This document shows, in pieces, positions 33,757-42,089 of a DNA stretch of 42,089 nucleotides. The stretch covers positions 1 through 42,089 of the forward strand of contig NZ_SNUB01000030.1 of assembly GCF_004378355.1 (NCBI RefSeq), written 5' to 3'. Source of the stretch: Psychromonas algicola (GTDB lineage Bacteria; Pseudomonadota; Gammaproteobacteria; Enterobacterales; Psychromonadaceae). Each line of letters begins with the position of its first letter. Position 1 is the stretch's first letter. The translations under genes were made by a program, and so were the position numbers. A model generated the notes under the pieces. It was not told the origin of the DNA, did not search any database, and saw only the letters and a program-made list of their open reading frames with translations.

Positions 33757-33887
33757 TGAAAAAGATATATTAGTTACACCGCCAGCCTTAACTTAACCGT
33801 CAACTAGCAACTTACGTTTGTATGTAATGATAACTGTTGTGGCTTAGCTATTTTGGCCAAAAATATAGAGTAAAATAAGAGCATTTC

Positions 33888-33918
33888 CTAAGGCGCAATG
33901 TGCCCCATAACGCCTTAG
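33888..33918. terminator. Inverted repeat between copper island and tnsC
   Basis: CTAAGGCG (33888-33895) and CGCCTTAG (33911-33918) are perfect 8-bp arms around a 15-nt loop. No T run follows on either strand, so a standard rho-independent terminator is doubtful. It may help end transcription after tnsC on the minus strand. Confidence 0.35.
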
Positions 33919-34040
33919 AAAGCTCATAACGTATAAGCTTAAAATATGACTTAATCCCATAACGATACCTGTTAAAGGCTCTAGGAATACAATATCATTA
34001 AAAAATAAGAGTTTTTATACATTGCTTCACATTGAAAATA

Positions 34041-35054
34041 TCATGCTATTAATGAAAATTCTCTGCCTGTTAATGCGTCTTCTGGATCAATTGCATTAGG
34101 GTTATATGATGAGTTTTTACTAACTTCATAGATTTTAATATCTTTAATATCTTGCTTGAAAGGGTTTTTAATCGTTAATTTTTGTTGACTGAATGAACTC
34201 GTATCAGAGAGGTAAAGTTTATCAAAAGCAAAAACAAAGTGTTTATTTTCAAGATGTTCATTACAACTTAGCGCTTGTTTTAAAGCTTCAGTCAGTAGAT
34301 GCTTTAGCGCTCTATTTTCTCCTTTACAAGCAGAAAAAATAGCTAATGTAGTATGTTTTACTTTAAGTTTTGGAGGTTCGTCAAACGGCATTTTCTTAGC
34401 TAACCCCATTAAATATTGACGAAAGTATTTACTGTTATTTTTTAGACTAAAATATTCAAGCTGTCTTTTTCTTATTAACCTAGAAGCCCACTGTGGCTCT
34501 TCAGCTATTCTTTCTGCCCATGGCATTCCCACCAACACAATAGGCACTTTAGCCTCTTCACTAATAAACTTTAACCCATTAGCAATTAGTTGGCGTTCTT
34601 GTACACTTTTAAACTCTATTAACTCTTGAAATTCATTAATAATGAGCAACTCTACCTGAGCTTTTATTAAGTTTTCCACTAATTTTTTGGTTAAGTCTAT
34701 CTTGTACCCTCTTTTCTTTATTTGGCTGCTACCAAATAACTCAAGATCAGCCAGCATTTGAATTAAAGTTGCTTCGAGTCCCTTACCTCTTGATATGCGA
34801 CTGACTAATACTGGTATGGTACCTCTACTATAATTTTGAGTAGCCAATACTCTTTTTTTATAATGATTAATAAGGTGACTTTTCCCTACTCCAGTATCCC
34901 CAATTAAAAGCATGCACTGTTGGTCTGATTGAAACTTACGATTAAATCTTAACTCATCGAAGTCATCAAAAATTATTTTTATTTGAGGGTGTACAACAAT
35001 ACAGTCACTAAAATCTCGTAACTGTTGAATCTGTAGCTCAGTTAAGTCATTCAA
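34041..35054 (-). CDS. tnsC: Transposition regulator ATPase TnsC
   Basis: The 337-aa AAA+ ATPase connects the TniQ-Cascade target complex to the TnsAB transposase and controls immunity to repeated insertion. Walker A is GDTGVGKS (52-59) and Walker B is LLIINEFQEL (137-146), where the NE pair is typical of TnsC/TniB proteins. EEPQWASRLIRKRQLEYF supplies sensor-like Arg residues. It is shorter than Tn7 TnsC (about 555 aa), as is usual for I-F3 CASTs. Its start overlaps tnsB by 8 bp, and it ends the tnsABC operon. Confidence 0.95.
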   Translation of the reverse strand: MNDLTELQIQQLRDFSDCIVVHPQIKIIFDDFDELRFNRKFQSDQQCMLLIGDTGVGKSHLINHYKKRVLATQNYSRGTIPVLVSRISRGKGLEATLIQMLADLELFGSSQIKKRGYKIDLTKKLVENLIKAQVELLIINEFQELIEFKSVQERQLIANGLKFISEEAKVPIVLVGMPWAERIAEEPQWASRLIRKRQLEYFSLKNNSKYFRQYLMGLAKKMPFDEPPKLKVKHTTLAIFSACKGENRALKHLLTEALKQALSCNEHLENKHFVFAFDKLYLSDTSSFSQQKLTIKNPFKQDIKDIKIYEVSKNSSYNPNAIDPEDALTGREFSLIA

Positions 35055-36888
35055 AGGCCTCTACCTCATCTTCCCAATCATCTAATACGTCGCTAATATT
35101 ACTTCTTTTCGGTTGTATGGATTCAATTTCTGGAACTTTGATACTTCCTTTGCCAGTATTACTTACATCTGCAATCTGAGCTTGTTTTTTAACTGCTGTT
35201 AACTTTGCTTTAGTTTTTGACTTAATAAATACTTCTTGCTCTTGCTTTATTCGTTCATGAATCGCCATTCTCGCTTTAGCTAACCCTAAGCTATCTTTTG
35301 ATTCACGTATTATTTCTCGGTTAATTTTTTTAATTGTTTTGTGCTCATAAAGACTCAATCCATCACTGTAACCAGTAGTTTCTGTACATGGAACTTCGAG
35401 GTAACTCTCCAATTCTTCTAAATAGACATGGATTTTTGAAATATCATCAGGATCAACTTTAATAATTTTTTTTACGCTTTCTTTTGTTTGCGGATAATGT
35501 TTACGATAATCAGCTAAAGCAGTTGAGTCATACATTAACTCTTCAAATTTAAAACCATTTCTGGTTAACGTTCTTGTATCTGATACTCGCATTAATATAG
35601 AAAATCGAGCATCCTCTTCATCATTCATTTTTAAAGGTGGATATACATCAAAACCTTGTTGCCATCTTTTAATAGGTACACGAGTCTCGCGAGAGTTACT
35701 ATCTTGATGATATACATCAACGATCCAACGATGAAACTCTTCAACAAAAGTAGAGAATCGCATAATTGCATCTTTTTCAGGTTTATATTCTTCTTTTTCT
35801 AGTATATTTGAAAAAGTTTTCCCTGGGATTTCTGATAAAAAACATTGATTTATCATACCAAAAAAACGTTCTACAAATGGTTTCAGCCACGGTTTACGCA
35901 CTGGATTATACTGAATATTTATTCCAGTCGCGTGACATGCATGCTCTAAGCTTTTAGACCAAAACTCTGCTCCATTATCAACCACTAAATTCTCAATTTT
36001 CCCATAACAAGGCCAATCATTCTGTAATGCAATACTAAGATGCTCAAGTGATTTGGGTTTGATAGCATGACTAATCGCTTTAGCAGCAGATACATAAGAA
36101 GGAGATTTATAACTTAGGTGAAAACCAAGAATACAACCGCTAAAGACATCTACAAGTAATGTTAAATAAGGTCTGCCTATGGGAATAAGTAACTCATCAT
36201 CCAGTAAAATTAAATCAAGTGGAGTATGATCAATCTCTACACGTTCTAGGATTCTAGTAGGTGGGATATGAGAACCGCAATAAGCAAACCACTGATCAGC
36301 TTTAAATTTACCATGCCTTGCTATTGCTGTTGGATAAGGGGGTAACGATTTAATTCTCTTATTAAATGCCGAATATGATATTACAGGAATTTCACCTTCA
36401 ACAACATTTTCATTCGCAATCATAATAAGATCTTTATAATACTGGTATGCAGTGGTGACTTTAGGTCTTTTAGCATCTAAAAAGCGTTCTAAAGCTTTAT
36501 CAAAAAAAAATTCATCGCCGTCTATTCGCTTAGTTCTATTACCCATTTTATGCTGCTTAACAACAAGAGAAGAAAGATCTCCATTACTGTCTATATATGC
36601 TTTTCGCCAACGAACAACAGTACGCCAATTTGGTTTTTTTGCATTATTTTCTTCAAATAGGTTTTCAAGAATCGGATCGATATTTTTTTGAGTCCAGCCA
36701 CCTGAAATTTCCTTTTCAATTATGCTAATCAGTTTGTACTTATCAAATGCCTTATCTTTTAAAAAATCAGGGAAAGTATCAAGATCACGTTTAATTAAGG
36801 TAGCATCTTCCAATTTAACGTATTGATCGGGAGTTTCTGGTTTGATCGGCACAATTGAGTTATCAAATTCATTAATAAAGTCACTCAT
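35047..36888 (-). CDS. tnsB: DDE transposase TnsB
   Basis: The 613-aa protein cuts the 3' ends of the transposon and joins them to target DNA. The retroviral-integrase-like core has D220 in EIDHTPLD, D304 in VVDNGAEFW and E340 in PFVERFFG, the complete DDE triad. The N-terminal 200 residues should hold the helix-turn-helix domains that bind the end repeats. The acidic C-terminal tail (ISDVLDDWEDEVEAFE) is expected to contact TnsC. The start shares one base with the tnsA stop. The sequence is intact. Confidence 0.96.
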   Translation of the reverse strand: MSDFINEFDNSIVPIKPETPDQYVKLEDATLIKRDLDTFPDFLKDKAFDKYKLISIIEKEISGGWTQKNIDPILENLFEENNAKKPNWRTVVRWRKAYIDSNGDLSSLVVKQHKMGNRTKRIDGDEFFFDKALERFLDAKRPKVTTAYQYYKDLIMIANENVVEGEIPVISYSAFNKRIKSLPPYPTAIARHGKFKADQWFAYCGSHIPPTRILERVEIDHTPLDLILLDDELLIPIGRPYLTLLVDVFSGCILGFHLSYKSPSYVSAAKAISHAIKPKSLEHLSIALQNDWPCYGKIENLVVDNGAEFWSKSLEHACHATGINIQYNPVRKPWLKPFVERFFGMINQCFLSEIPGKTFSNILEKEEYKPEKDAIMRFSTFVEEFHRWIVDVYHQDSNSRETRVPIKRWQQGFDVYPPLKMNDEEDARFSILMRVSDTRTLTRNGFKFEELMYDSTALADYRKHYPQTKESVKKIIKVDPDDISKIHVYLEELESYLEVPCTETTGYSDGLSLYEHKTIKKINREIIRESKDSLGLAKARMAIHERIKQEQEVFIKSKTKAKLTAVKKQAQIADVSNTGKGSIKVPEIESIQPKRSNISDVLDDWEDEVEAFE

Positions 36889-37514
36889 TATACTGCCCGT
36901 AAAGTAGGATTATTGCTTAAGTCTTCTTTTCCTAGATCAGCTTTCAAAAAACCTTTATGTATTAAGCCATAAATAAAAGATCGAGTTTCACCTATCGAAA
37001 GATTACATTGAGAACTCACATCATTTAATTTTATTGTTTCTGAATACCGAATAATTTTCAGTAATTCAACTTGAACTTTACTCACCCCATACACACCAGA
37101 ATATCGATGAAGTAACTTTAAATTGTTTAAAATGGGATTAACTCGAATTTGCCTATCAGTCACTAAAATAAGATCAATCCCCATCGTTAATGAAGTCTGT
37201 CTCTTTGCTTCAAATTTATCTCTAAATAATGTAGATGAAATTTTACTGTAAGGTTTATATTCATGGTATTTATGAACACCATTTTTATATAAAATTAATG
37301 CATCAGGAGTATAAGGTAAAACCTTCCCATTAAATTCATATTTAAAACCTTGTGGTTGACTACCGTAGCTTTCAATTTCGTCGTTATATTCATGATGAAA
37401 ACAAGCGTCAAATTCTAATGTACTTTCACACAAAATAACTTCACCCATTTTTGTGCTAGCGAATTTGAATACATTTTTATTAGGAGAAGGCTTTCTTAAA
37501 TTGCGTATATACAT
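36888..37514 (-). CDS. tnsA: Transposon endonuclease TnsA
   Basis: The 208-aa protein cuts the transposon 5' ends, so that with TnsB the element is excised for cut-and-paste transposition. The nuclease core shows E34 in STLEFDA, D71 in YTPDALI and E85/K87 in YHEYKPYS; Tn7 TnsA has Q-x-K where this has E-x-K. The C-terminal third has a winged-helix look (DVSSQCNLSIGETRSFIYG) that should contact TnsB or TnsC. It is first in the tnsABC operon, 211 bp from the right end, as in Tn7. Its presence as a separate active gene argues for true cut-and-paste movement rather than cointegrates. Confidence 0.95.
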   Translation of the reverse strand: MYIRNLRKPSPNKNVFKFASTKMGEVILCESTLEFDACFHHEYNDEIESYGSQPQGFKYEFNGKVLPYTPDALILYKNGVHKYHEYKPYSKISSTLFRDKFEAKRQTSLTMGIDLILVTDRQIRVNPILNNLKLLHRYSGVYGVSKVQVELLKIIRYSETIKLNDVSSQCNLSIGETRSFIYGLIHKGFLKADLGKEDLSNNPTLRAV

Positions 37515-37544
37515 AGAGTAATCCAGTTAATTTTATCTCTACTG

Positions 37545-37573
37545 AGTATAAACTAAACAACTAAATTACACAA
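37545..37573 (-). promoter_or_regulatory. Promoter of tnsABC within the right end
   Basis: On the minus strand TTGTGT (37568-37573), a 17-bp spacer and TATACT (37545-37550) make a good sigma-70 promoter 30 bp above tnsA. The innermost TnsB-type site (37576-37588) lies directly upstream of the -35, so TnsB could limit its own expression, as known for Tn7. Confidence 0.6.
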
Positions 37574-37575
37574 TT

Positions 37576-37725
37576 TGTCAGAGTATGCGCTAATAAAATC
37601 ATAAGCAACTGATTAAAAAGAAAAATAAAAGTGTAATAAAATTACAGTTTTATATTTTATGTCAGAGTATGCTTTAATTTTGTCAAAGTATGGTTATATT
37701 ATGTCAATGTATGGTTTCAGCGACA
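37576..37725 (-). repeat. Right transposon end with four TnsB-type binding sites
   Basis: Copies of a 13-bp motif TGTCANNGTATGS lie at 37576-37588, 37660-37672, 37681-37693 and 37702-37714. The outer three repeat with exact 21-bp spacing, and the fourth is 84 bp (four times 21) further in. The end itself is CGACA at 37721-37725. The dense phased packing matches Tn7-type right ends. TnsB binding is inferred. Confidence 0.82.
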
Positions 37726-37730
37726 AAAAT
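37726..37730. repeat. Target site duplication (right copy), AAAAT
   Basis: AAAAT directly follows the ACA end and matches 3352-3356. Confidence 0.93.
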
Positions 37731-37748
37731 TAAAATAGATCGATATCT

Positions 37749-38513
37749 TTACTCTTCTTTTTTAGTTGGAATTGCTTGTTTCACATAAACATCAAAACGA
37801 TTTTTTTTTGTTTTAATGCTCATCGATGGTTTTTTATCGTTTAAGAAAGGTGCATAGTCAGGTCGCTTAACAACCACTCTATACTTCGCAGCAGTTAATG
37901 CAACCTCCAACAAATCATCGGCGTCTAAGTCCGCACCAACAACACCTTGAAAAACTCGCATTTCTTTTTTAACAAGTGCTGATTTTTTTTTGTGAGGAAA
38001 CATAGGATCAAGATATACAACGTCTGCTTTATGTTGTTGCAAGTAGTCATAGCCGCTTGCATGCGTTAAACGCATACGCTCTTGTATCCAACCTCCAATT
38101 TCAGCATCCAATGCTGCACGCTCTAAACCATCTTCTAATAAGGCAGCAGCAACCGGTGAACGTTCAACCATATCTACATGACAACCTAATGAAGCTAATA
38201 CAAAGGCATCGCGACCTAAACCAGCTGTTGCATCGATTACATGTAGTTGCACACCAGATTTTAAGCCAACAGCTTTAGCAATAGATTGCCCTTTACCTCC
38301 GCCAAATTTTCTACGGTGAGCAACGGCACCTGAAGCAAAATCAACAAAAACAAGACCTTGTTTTAGGTCATCTAATTGTTCGAGAGCGAGGTACTCTGGT
38401 AATAAACGTAATTGAAAGTGTTCGCTTTTAGGGCTTAAAAAGCCCCATTTTTCACGTAATTTTTTAGCCTTAGGGACAAGAATATTTTCATTACAAACTA
38501 GTGAAATATCCAT
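37749..38513 (-). CDS. rsmJ: 16S rRNA m2G1516 methyltransferase RsmJ
   Basis: The 254-aa protein methylates G1516 of 16S rRNA with SAM. The SAM motif is [11 protein letters not shown] (94-104), the catalytic segment LDPMFP (168-173), and [15 protein letters not shown] upstream is an RsmJ hallmark. The C-terminal [10 protein letters not shown] (236-245) is the stretch whose DNA is matched by the transposon's homing spacer. The gene is intact: insertion lies 18 bp plus the TSD past its stop, so the transposon uses rsmJ as a neutral docking site. It adjoins the GGDEF/EAL gene upstream, sharing one base with its stop. Confidence 0.95.
   Translation of the reverse strand: MDISLVCNENILVPKAKKLREKWGFLSPKSEHFQLRLLPEYLALEQLDDLKQGLVFVDFASGAVAHRRKFGGGKGQSIAKAVGLKSGVQLHVIDATAGLGRDAFVLASLGCHVDMVERSPVAAALLEDGLERAALDAEIGGWIQERMRLTHASGYDYLQQHKADVVYLDPMFPHKKKSALVKKEMRVFQGVVGADLDADDLLEVALTAAKYRVVVKRPDYAPFLNDKKPSMSIKTKKNRFDVYVKQAIPTKKEE
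37778..37808 (-). other. Protospacer (attachment site) of the homing crRNA in rsmJ
   Basis: 28 of 31 bases match spacer 2 of the array. The guide-strand bases just before it are CA (37810-37809). The PAM-distal edge is 37778, and 47 bp separate it from the AAAAT duplication, close to the 48-50 bp reported for I-F3 insertion. Confidence 0.93.
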
Positions 38514-41500
38514 TAAAGATCCTCTCCCTGTGAGTCTTCTCCATATAAGGATTCAGATAGTAAGGCCATCATATCAATAGGGATCGGTCTTCCTAAATGA
38601 TATCCCTGAGCAAAATCAACACCGATTTCTTTTAGTTTATCTATAATATCTTCACTCTCAACGTATTCTGCAATTGTCTTTTTACCAAACAAATGGCTCA
38701 ATTCATGAATTGTTTTAACAATACCAAAATCTTGCTCATCATTTGCCATGTCTTTAACAAACACGCCATCAATTTTTAAGTAATCAACATTCAAACGTTT
38801 CAAATATCCGAATGAAGAAAGCCCTGTTCCAAAATCATCTAATGCTAAATGACAACCTAATTTTTTAAGGGTGTTAATCAATTTAGAAGCGTTACTAAAG
38901 TTACCGATAGCAACTGTTTCTGTAATTTCAAAACATAACTTTTCCAATGGTAAAGACGACCTAACTAACAAATCAACAAGATTATCGATAAATTGAGGAT
39001 CACCTAGCGATTGACCAGAAAGGTTAATCGAACACATATTAAGTTTTAATACGTGTTCGGGATGGTTTTTTAGCCAATCGAGTGTTTTAGTAATAATGAT
39101 CATATCGATCTTATCAGCTAAATTGTAACTTTCTGCAACAGGAATAAATTTTTCAGGAGGCGCAAGTTCTCCATTTTCATCGATCATTCTTGTTAGAATT
39201 TCATAATGTAAATAATGTTCATCACCATCGACAGGCTTAATAAGCTGAGCATATAAGCAAAATCGCGATTCATCACGTAATGCATCTTGTACTTTATTAA
39301 CCCATACCACTTCTTCTCGTCGTAATTCTTCTTGTTTATCTTCTTCGTAAATATGAATACGATTTCGCCCAGATTGTTTAGCACTATAACAAGCGCTATC
39401 AACACAACTTAGCGCATGAACACCACCACGCCAAAAATCAGTCACTTCCGCAAGACCGATACTGATCCCTAAGGTAAAGTTATGTCCTTCCCATAAGAAG
39501 TAATGTTTGCCGATAGCGGTAATAATACACTGAGCATATTGCTCCGCCTCAGCGAGTCCATTATCAGGAAGAATAATAGCGAATTCATCTCCACCTAATC
39601 TTGCTACCATTGATGTTGCAGGTACGCTGTCAGTTAAAATGGTCGCGATTTGGCGCAACACTTCATCACCAGCATGGTGTCCACAGGTATCATTGATTAT
39701 TTTGAATTTATCCATATCCAAATACATTAAACAGCAAGGTGTTTTGCTTTTTTCAATTTCTTTTAATGTTTTGTCTAATTGGCTTTCAAAAAATAAACGG
39801 TTTTTAAGGCCGGTTAAATAGTCGTGAGATGCACGATAGTTTAACTCTTTAGAAAGTTCGTATCGTTCAGTAATGTTTTCACACACAAGGAAATATTGGT
39901 CGTGCTCTTCAATTTTACGAACTCGCTCATTGATCCAGACTTTACGTCCATTCTTCGTCGAGTAAGAAATTTCACGCGTCTGTAACATTTCTTCACTATT
40001 TACACAGTTTTCTAGATAAGCTTTCAAATCTTCAACTTCAAAAGTACGCGAATAAAGGGTGACTAAATTCCTGCCTATCAGCTCACCATCCATATAACCT
40101 AGCAAGTTAGATCCAAATTTGTTACACGAAACAATAAGCCCTTGGGAATTTAACATTAACAGCATGGAAGGACTTTCATCCAATAAAAGATTAGAGCGTT
40201 TACTTGCTTTTTCAGCCTCTTCTTCGATAGCTTTTATGCCTGATATATCACGAGCTTCTACAATAATAGAAGTAATTTCATTACTTTCATCAATCCCGTT
40301 ACCTTTAACAGACTGAATAAAAACATCGAAGGCATAACTTTCTTGGTTTTTATCAATTAAACGACACTCAAAGCGAGCTGTTTTTCCAACTCTTGCTTGC
40401 CCCATTGCTGACTTTAACTTTTTCTTACTAACTTCATCGTTTTCCCACCAAGGCGTTTCCCAGAGAATTTCACCTTCAACATCTTCACTTGATACTCCTA
40501 CAAACTCCAATGCCGTTCGATTTGCTTTTTTTATTTCTCCAACAAGATCTAGAATAAAAATAAAATCATAAGAAACATTAAAGATATTTTCGACTCGTTG
40601 ATGCTGTATTTTAAGTACAGATTGACTCTGATTTAATTTGTAATATTTGTACCATAACCAGGTCACGACCGAAATAAAGGTGAGTATAATGAGCAATACT
40701 GTAATTAAGCTGAAATCTTCTTTATTCTTTTCAACAGGACGATTAATGATGTTAGTCCCAATAGGTAGCGAATCCTCTTTAAGCTCCCAGCGTAATAATT
40801 CCGAATACTGTACAACAGACTCATTGGTAAGATTCATTTCAACAGGCAATGATTCTATTGCTGTTCCACTTAATAACTGCAATACCTTATTCGCCGCTGC
40901 TTCACCTTGTGAAAAACCGCTAGTTAACACGCCCCCTACAATACCTTCTATTAAATCATGTTTATGAATAACAAAAACAGGGATCCTTGCAACCGAAACC
41001 AGCGACTTCAACATCGATGTATGGTTAACTGGTAAACCGTTTTTATCAACATCAAAACGATTAAAAATTAATACCGCATTATTAGGTACTGCACTAATCA
41101 TAGCCTTTAGCGATTTAACACTTTCATTGCTAATAATATTAACTCGCTGCTTAAGCTGCTCAGATAACATCTTAATTTTTTCATTCACTAAGTTAGAATT
41201 TACTGTGTTGTCAGTAATAATGTAAATATCAAGAATACTTGGGAAGAGGTTGACGGAGAGTTTCACTGTATCAAACAGGTTTTCAGATTCGACCACTCCT
41301 GATACTTTATGAGTAAAACCCGCAATTGAACTATCGTCTAATTTAATACCAGTATAGATAATAGGAGAATTTGTGAATAAACGATTGGGATAACGTTGAA
41401 CTAATTTTAACGCGTTTTTACCTGTGATAATTACAGCATCAAAGTATTTATTTTCAAACTTCTGAGATAAAAATTCGGCATAAGCAAGTGACTCTTTATC

Positions 41501-41743
41501 ACTCATATCTTGATGTCCACTATCAAGATATGACACATATAACGACATTTCTAAATTATTAAAAGTATTTTCAATACCGCGTTGAATCTCATGCGTCTGC
41601 TGATCGCTTTGAAAACCAGAGTGCAGCACTAATATTTCAGTTGAAAAAGCCTGAGTAGAATAAGCGAATGATGAGATCAAACTGAATATAAGTACGATTT
41701 TTTGAAAAATAAACATTAACGGTTTTAACAAAATAACTTCCAC
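38513..41743 (-). CDS. Membrane sensor with ABC-type binding, PAS, GGDEF and EAL domains
   Basis: The 1076-aa protein should make and/or break cyclic di-GMP in response to a periplasmic ligand. In order it has an N-terminal signal anchor (to about residue 34), a periplasmic substrate-binding-like domain (ABC_sub_bind type, about 36-315), a membrane segment ([17 protein letters not shown], about 348-364), two PAS domains (about 385-500 and 520-640), a GGDEF domain (intact GGDEF at 717-721) and an EAL domain. The EAL signature is altered to EIL at E848 (YEILTR), but NLSG, FEITET, LDDFGTG, YLKIDG and AEYVES are present, so phosphodiesterase activity is plausible. No RxxD inhibitory site precedes GGDEF. 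It is host backbone, next to rsmJ. Confidence 0.88.
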   Translation of the reverse strand: MEVILLKPLMFIFQKIVLIFSLISSFAYSTQAFSTEILVLHSGFQSDQQTHEIQRGIENTFNNLEMSLYVSYLDSGHQDMSDKESLAYAEFLSQKFENKYFDAVIITGKNALKLVQRYPNRLFTNSPIIYTGIKLDDSSIAGFTHKVSGVVESENLFDTVKLSVNLFPSILDIYIITDNTVNSNLVNEKIKMLSEQLKQRVNIISNESVKSLKAMISAVPNNAVLIFNRFDVDKNGLPVNHTSMLKSLVSVARIPVFVIHKHDLIEGIVGGVLTSGFSQGEAAANKVLQLLSGTAIESLPVEMNLTNESVVQYSELLRWELKEDSLPIGTNIINRPVEKNKEDFSLITVLLIILTFISVVTWLWYKYYKLNQSQSVLKIQHQRVENIFNVSYDFIFILDLVGEIKKANRTALEFVGVSSEDVEGEILWETPWWENDEVSKKKLKSAMGQARVGKTARFECRLIDKNQESYAFDVFIQSVKGNGIDESNEITSIIVEARDISGIKAIEEEAEKASKRSNLLLDESPSMLLMLNSQGLIVSCNKFGSNLLGYMDGELIGRNLVTLYSRTFEVEDLKAYLENCVNSEEMLQTREISYSTKNGRKVWINERVRKIEEHDQYFLVCENITERYELSKELNYRASHDYLTGLKNRLFFESQLDKTLKEIEKSKTPCCLMYLDMDKFKIINDTCGHHAGDEVLRQIATILTDSVPATSMVARLGGDEFAIILPDNGLAEAEQYAQCIITAIGKHYFLWEGHNFTLGISIGLAEVTDFWRGGVHALSCVDSACYSAKQSGRNRIHIYEEDKQEELRREEVVWVNKVQDALRDESRFCLYAQLIKPVDGDEHYLHYEILTRMIDENGELAPPEKFIPVAESYNLADKIDMIIITKTLDWLKNHPEHVLKLNMCSINLSGQSLGDPQFIDNLVDLLVRSSLPLEKLCFEITETVAIGNFSNASKLINTLKKLGCHLALDDFGTGLSSFGYLKRLNVDYLKIDGVFVKDMANDEQDFGIVKTIHELSHLFGKKTIAEYVESEDIIDKLKEIGVDFAQGYHLGRPIPIDMMALLSESLYGEDSQGEDL

Positions 41744-41971
41744 TTTAGGTACATTTTATTTTTAATATCGACAACTAAAGATCGAAACAGGCAACTAATT
41801 AAATATTTACCTTATTATAAGATAAACCTGCTCCTTCGTATTGAGATGAATAGAAACTAACTTCTAAAGCGTAATATGTTTCTTTACGCGATAACAATCC
41901 TTTATTTATAAACTTCAGTATAAGCATAATACGCTTTATTTTAAACATAAAAAAAGCCAGTCAATCGACTA

Positions 41972-41998
41972 ATGCCGTTCACTTAAGGTGAACGGCAT
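41972..41998. terminator. 11-bp hairpin at the end of the partial transposase
   Basis: ATGCCGTTCAC (41972-41982) and GTGAACGGCAT (41988-41998) are perfect 11-bp arms with a 5-nt loop, at the stop of the transposase fragment. On the minus strand a second small stem and seven Ts follow. It may serve as a terminator or be part of the insertion sequence end. Confidence 0.6.
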
Positions 41999-42089
41999 AT
42001 TTACTTTTCGCCACTGGATATCGATTTTTAGACGCTTTTAAACACCTCGGATAACTTCGCTCACGTTTTCCCTCCAACTTAAATTGTGC
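41979..42089 (-). CDS. Partial IS4-family-like transposase, C-terminus
   Basis: From the window edge the minus strand reads AQFKLEGKRERSYPRCLKAS and then KNRYPVAKSKYAVHLK before a stop (36 residues). RSYPRCLKASKNRYPV resembles the extreme C-terminus of IS4-family transposases (R-S/T-Y/F-P-R-x-x-K). The rest of the gene is outside the window. The stop falls inside the hairpin at 41972-41998, and a run of As (Ts on the minus strand) with AGTCAATCGACT follows, which may be the end of the insertion sequence. The family call rests on a short tail only. Confidence 0.55.
   Translation of the reverse strand, partial: AQFKLEGKRERSYPRCLKASKNRYPVAKSKYAVHLK

Larger units (their letters stand above)
33312..34040. 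other. Gene-poor stretch between copper island and tnsC
   Basis: No convincing gene is seen. On the plus strand a good ribosome site (AGGAGAATGTT) precedes an ATG at 33533, but the frame closes after 14 codons. A second short frame at 33619-33756 encodes 45 residues with one hydrophobic segment and no ribosome site. These may be decayed remains of a small membrane-protein gene. A hairpin with 8-bp arms CTAAGGCG/CGCCTTAG lies at 33888-33918. Nothing else is recognised. Confidence 0.5.
3357..37725. mobile_element. Type I-F3 CRISPR-associated Tn7-like transposon at rsmJ
   Basis: Both boundaries are visible. The left end starts TGTCGCTGAAATCATAC at 3357, and the right end reads as its near match TGTCGCTGAAACCATAC inward from 37725. 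AAAAT flanks both. The 34,369-bp element encodes tnsA, tnsB, tnsC, tniQ, cas8/5, cas7 and cas6 plus a short CRISPR array, which is the full set of a type I-F3 CAST. It lacks cas1, cas2/3, tnsD and tnsE, so targeting must be through TniQ and crRNA. The tnsA-side (right) end lies 18 bp plus the TSD beyond the rsmJ stop, the Tn7 arrangement of right end nearest the attachment gene. rsmJ is one of the known I-F3 attachment genes. Every core gene is intact by reading, so the element may be active. Confidence 0.95.

Noticed and set aside
33888-33918. Hairpin considered as an integron attC-type site
   Set aside because: The outer GTTATGG does not fit the GTTRRRY core, there is no integrase or cassette, and a simple inverted repeat explains it.
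3357-37725. Possibility that the defence genes form their own integrative element inside the CAST
   Set aside because: No integrase, internal ends or duplications were found around 9325-23178; it is most simply cargo.

Overview
The window looks like a chromosomal segment of an AT-rich marine gammaproteobacterium. Housekeeping proteins such as UbiX, Mpl, a Mn-dependent pyrophosphatase and RsmJ suggest Vibrionaceae or relatives (Aliivibrio- or Psychromonas-like). The genus cannot be settled by reading alone. The host backbone is ubiX-mpl-ppaC on the left (1-3351) and rsmJ plus a large GGDEF/EAL signalling gene on the right (37731-41743). A partial IS4-type transposase sits at the extreme right edge.

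Between them lies one complete Tn7-like CRISPR-associated transposon (type I-F3 CAST), 3357-37725, 34,369 bp. It has TGT...ACA ends and a 5-bp target duplication AAAAT (3352-3356 and 37726-37730). Its left arm holds a minimal CRISPR array (three repeats, two spacers) followed by cas6, cas7, a fused cas8/5 and tniQ, all on the minus strand. Its right arm holds tnsA, tnsB and tnsC, with TnsB-type binding sites in both ends. There is no cas1, cas2/3, tnsD or tnsE. The last spacer, next to a diverged repeat, matches the 3' end of rsmJ. The transposon starts 47 bp beyond that protospacer (plus the TSD), so it evidently homed there by RNA guidance. All three spacer/target mismatches are silent third-codon changes in rsmJ.

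The cargo has three parts. (i) A plus-strand defence island (9325-19615): a type I restriction-modification set (half-size HsdS, HsdM, HsdS, HsdR, and a YgjP-like metallopeptidase) with a two-gene CBASS (HNH-SAVED effector plus CD-NTase) inserted between hsdS and hsdR. (ii) A regulatory/helicase segment (19732-23178): a minus-strand Xre regulator, divergent from a coiled-coil protein gene and an SF2 helicase, then a CoiA-like protein. The 15-bp palindrome CTTAGGAATACTAAG occurs both between xre and the helicase pair and just upstream of tniQ. This suggests that one regulator controls both the helicase module and the CRISPR targeting genes. (iii) A copper-resistance island (23329-33311): CusCBA-type RND efflux, CopC, CopD, a DUF411 protein, a c-type cytochrome-like protein and Met/His-rich copper proteins. 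Two CueR-type promoters with 19-bp spacers flank it, one of them in front of an unannotated 37-aa membrane peptide.

The most interesting items are the synonymous-only mismatches of the homing guide, the shared Xre operator, the uncharacterised coiled-coil/helicase pair, the CBASS nested inside the R-M operon, and the CueR-controlled micropeptide.
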